Shown: positions 62,413 through 64,000 of the stretch, piece by piece
Numbering within the stretch: the stretch's first letter is position 1
Layout: every line of letters begins with the position of its first letter
Assembly (NCBI RefSeq): GCF_003367705.1
Contig: NZ_CP031425.1
Span: 3,100,001-3,164,000, forward strand
Origin: Microbacterium foliorum
GTDB taxonomy: Bacteria; Actinomycetota; Actinomycetes; Actinomycetales; Microbacteriaceae
DNA: 64,000 nt
Reading direction: 5' to 3'
The notes under the pieces: generated by a model
What the model was told of the DNA's origin: nothing
The model's database searches: none
The model's input: the letters and a program-made list of their open reading frames with translations, nothing else
Translations under genes and position numbers: made by a program

Positions 62413-64000
62413 TCACTCCGTCTCGGTCTCCACGACCGAGCGGCTTCGACGGCGCAGGATCCAGACCGCGGATCCGAGCGCCAGGAGGAGAGCGCCGAGC
62501 GATGCCGCTGTCAGCGACGCACCCGCATCCCCTCCGGTCTTCGCGAGGGAACCGTCGGTGCCCACGCCCGTGCCCACGCCGGTGGACGGACCGCCGCCGG
62601 TCGACGTGCCGCCGCCGGTCGACGGAGTACCGGGGCCAGCGCCATCGGTGCCGCCGTCGGTACCACCATCGGTGCCGCCATCGGTCCCACCATCAGTGCC
62701 ACCATCGGTCCCACCGTCAGTGCCACCATTAGTACCGCCATCGGTCCCACCGTCCGTCCCGCCATCGGTGCCACCATCGGTCCCACCATCGGTCCCACCG
62801 TCAGTGCCACCATCGGTCCCACCATCAGTGCCACCGTCGGTCCCACCATCGGTGCCGCCGTCCGTGCCACCATCGGTGCCGCCGTCGGTGCCACCATCAG
62901 TTCCACCATCGGTACCGCCATCAGTGCCACCATCAGTGCCACCATCGGTACCGCCATCGGTACCGCCATCGGTACCGCCATCGGTACCGCCATCGGTACC
63001 GCCATCGGTACCGCCGTCGGTGCCACCGCCGGTGTCGGCGCGGGCGACGGTGAGCGGCAGTCGTGCGAGCTCCGTCTCACCGTCGCGGAGCACGATGTGG
63101 TGCGCACCCGCCGTCGTATCGGCGGGGATCACCACGGTCGCCTCGATCCAACCGTCGGCGACGGTCGCGGTGGCGAGCGGGCGATAGGTGCTCTCGATGC
63201 CGATCTCGACCTCGTCGACCGTCACCCCCGTGGCCGTCACGGTGACAGAACCACCCGCGGCGACCTCCGAGACCGAGAGCTGAGCCTCCAGCTCCACCTC
63301 GGGGCTGTCGTCGATCGGGGCGAACGCCCAGTTGTCGACCTCGAACAGGTCGGTCTCGGCATCCGCGCCCTCGGCGCCGGCGAAGACGAAGAACACATCG
63401 TGCTCGCCCGCGGCGCCGGTGACGTCGGCCTCGACCGTCGCCCACTCTCCGACCGCGCCGTCGACGGGGATCTCCGCCACGACGGGACCGTCGACGTCAT
63501 CCAGACGAACCTGGATGCTGCTTCCGGCGACCAGCGGCTTCACCGTCGCCGACACCTTCTGGGCGCCGGCACCGAAGTCGACACCCGCGATGCCCGAGAA
63601 GTCTCCGTCATCGACGCTCGAGAGCACCATGTTCCCCGACCCGTTGTGCTCGGGGAACTCGACCGAGACGGCATCCGTCGTGGCCGTGGCGATGCCGAGC
63701 TGCCAGGCGAGCGTCTCCGCCTCGAAGGTGCGGTACGGGTCGAAGCTCTCGACCTGCTCCACGCCGGCGCGGGTGCCGACGATCGGCTTGATGGTGCCGT
63801 CGTCGTTGAACTCGAGCTTGTCGATGTGCACCGAGCGGTAGCCCTGCGTCGCACCGGGGGTGCCGAGGGCCTCCGCCCACGCCGCACCGCGCGTCTGCGC
63901 ATGGTAGGTGAAGTACGTCTCGCCCTTGTAGTCGAACATGTCGGAGTGGTTGTTGCCGCCGTTGCCCGCACCGAAGAACGTGCCCTGGTTCTGGAACGCC
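62413..64000 (-). CDS. Cell-wall-anchored GH43/CBM6 protein, 5' part missing
   Basis: The last 529 or so codons of a large surface hydrolase; the start is beyond the window. First visible residues (GNNHSDMFDYKGETYFTYHAQ region) belong to a GH43 propeller. A CBM6 follows (FEAETLAWQLGIATATTD to VDNWAF), then an Ig-like domain, about 32 TDGG tetrapeptides as linker, and a sorting signal LAKTGG, membrane helix (LTAASLGALLLALGSAVWIL) and RRRSR tail. Sortase would attach it to the wall with the enzyme held away from the cell. Probably an arabinofuranosidase or xylosidase. Confidence 0.88.
   Translation of the reverse strand, partial: AFQNQGTFFGAGNGGNNHSDMFDYKGETYFTYHAQTRGAAWAEALGTPGATQGYRSVHIDKLEFNDDGTIKPIVGTRAGVEQVESFDPYRTFEAETLAWQLGIATATTDAVSVEFPEHNGSGNMVLSSVDDGDFSGIAGVDFGAGAQKVSATVKPLVAGSSIQVRLDDVDGPVVAEIPVDGAVGEWATVEADVTGAAGEHDVFFVFAGAEGADAETDLFEVDNWAFAPIDDSPEVELEAQLSVSEVAAGGSVTVTATGVTVDEVEIGIESTYRPLATATVADGWIEATVVIPADTTAGAHHIVLRDGETELARLPLTVARADTGGGTDGGTDGGTDGGTDGGTDGGTDGGTDGGTDGGTDGGTDGGTDGGTDGGTDGGTDGGTDGGTDGGTDGGTDGGTDGGTDGGTDGGTDGGTDGGTDGGTNGGTDGGTDGGTDGGTDGGTDGGTDGGTDGAGPGTPSTGGGTSTGGGPSTGVGTGVGTDGSLAKTGGDAGASLTAASLGALLLALGSAVWILRRRSRSVVETETE

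Noticed and set aside
62222-63187. Proline-rich plus-strand protein with PPSV repeats
   Set aside because: It is the mirror of the TDGG linker of the anchored GH43 protein, which has a terminator, CBM and sorting signal on the minus strand.

Overview
The window is a 64-kb piece of a high-GC actinobacterial chromosome. Codon use, leaderless-looking promoters (a -10 box about 6 bases before the start codon), LAxTG-type surface proteins, mosaic intergenic repeats and overall gene content fit the family Microbacteriaceae, most likely Microbacterium or a near relative. This assignment is inference from gene style; there is no rRNA or other marker in the window. No tRNA, rRNA, prophage, insertion sequence or CRISPR-cas locus was seen.

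Region 1 (1-25.9 kb) is mainly core catabolism: the end of cutC, a MarR/MFS pair, a short arginine-to-glutamate block (dimethylargininase-like hydrolase, ornithine aminotransferase, bifunctional proline dehydrogenase PutA), a small SDR/thioesterase pair, an ETF operon (etfB-etfA) fused by operon structure to an unusual membrane cytochrome b, a MarR/SRPBCC/DUF1905 operon, a valine-catabolism operon (mmsA, acyl-CoA dehydrogenase, mmsB, enoyl-CoA hydratase), a GH42 beta-galactosidase and a thiolase.

Region 2 (26-64 kb) is a large plant-polysaccharide block built around L-arabinose and galactose: an araD-araB-araA-epimerase operon, four LacI-family regulators, a CUT1-type sugar ABC transporter with a GH127 beta-L-arabinofuranosidase, a YtfQ/YtfR/YtfT/YjfF-type furanose transporter plus an extra unpaired ATPase, a 1190-residue secreted GH30-type enzyme, a WxL/DUF916 surface cluster, two tandem secreted GH43 enzymes and the C-terminal part of a cell-wall-anchored GH43/CBM6 protein. 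Together these look like a locus for degrading arabinogalactan-type glycans outside the cell, importing arabinose/galactose products and feeding the arabinose pathway. Recurring operators (TGTTACCGGGAACA-like) in front of the transporter, a LacI gene, the GH30 gene, the WxL cluster and the GH43 genes suggest that one regulon ties them together.

The most unusual signal lies outside the genes. Almost every long intergenic stretch holds a mosaic of short repeats arranged as inverted arms. The best-defined family has 29-bp tandem units with a GGCGGGGTCA core, arranged head-to-tail on both sides of a centre so that the innermost pair always spans exactly 50 bp; six such modules occur at three loci. 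Other families use 15-bp inverted ends (GTTCACGATTCAGCA), a nine-copy 23-bp array and large perfect palindromes. One related repeat has entered the 5' part of the cytochrome b gene in frame. All these arrays adjoin at least one gene 3' end.
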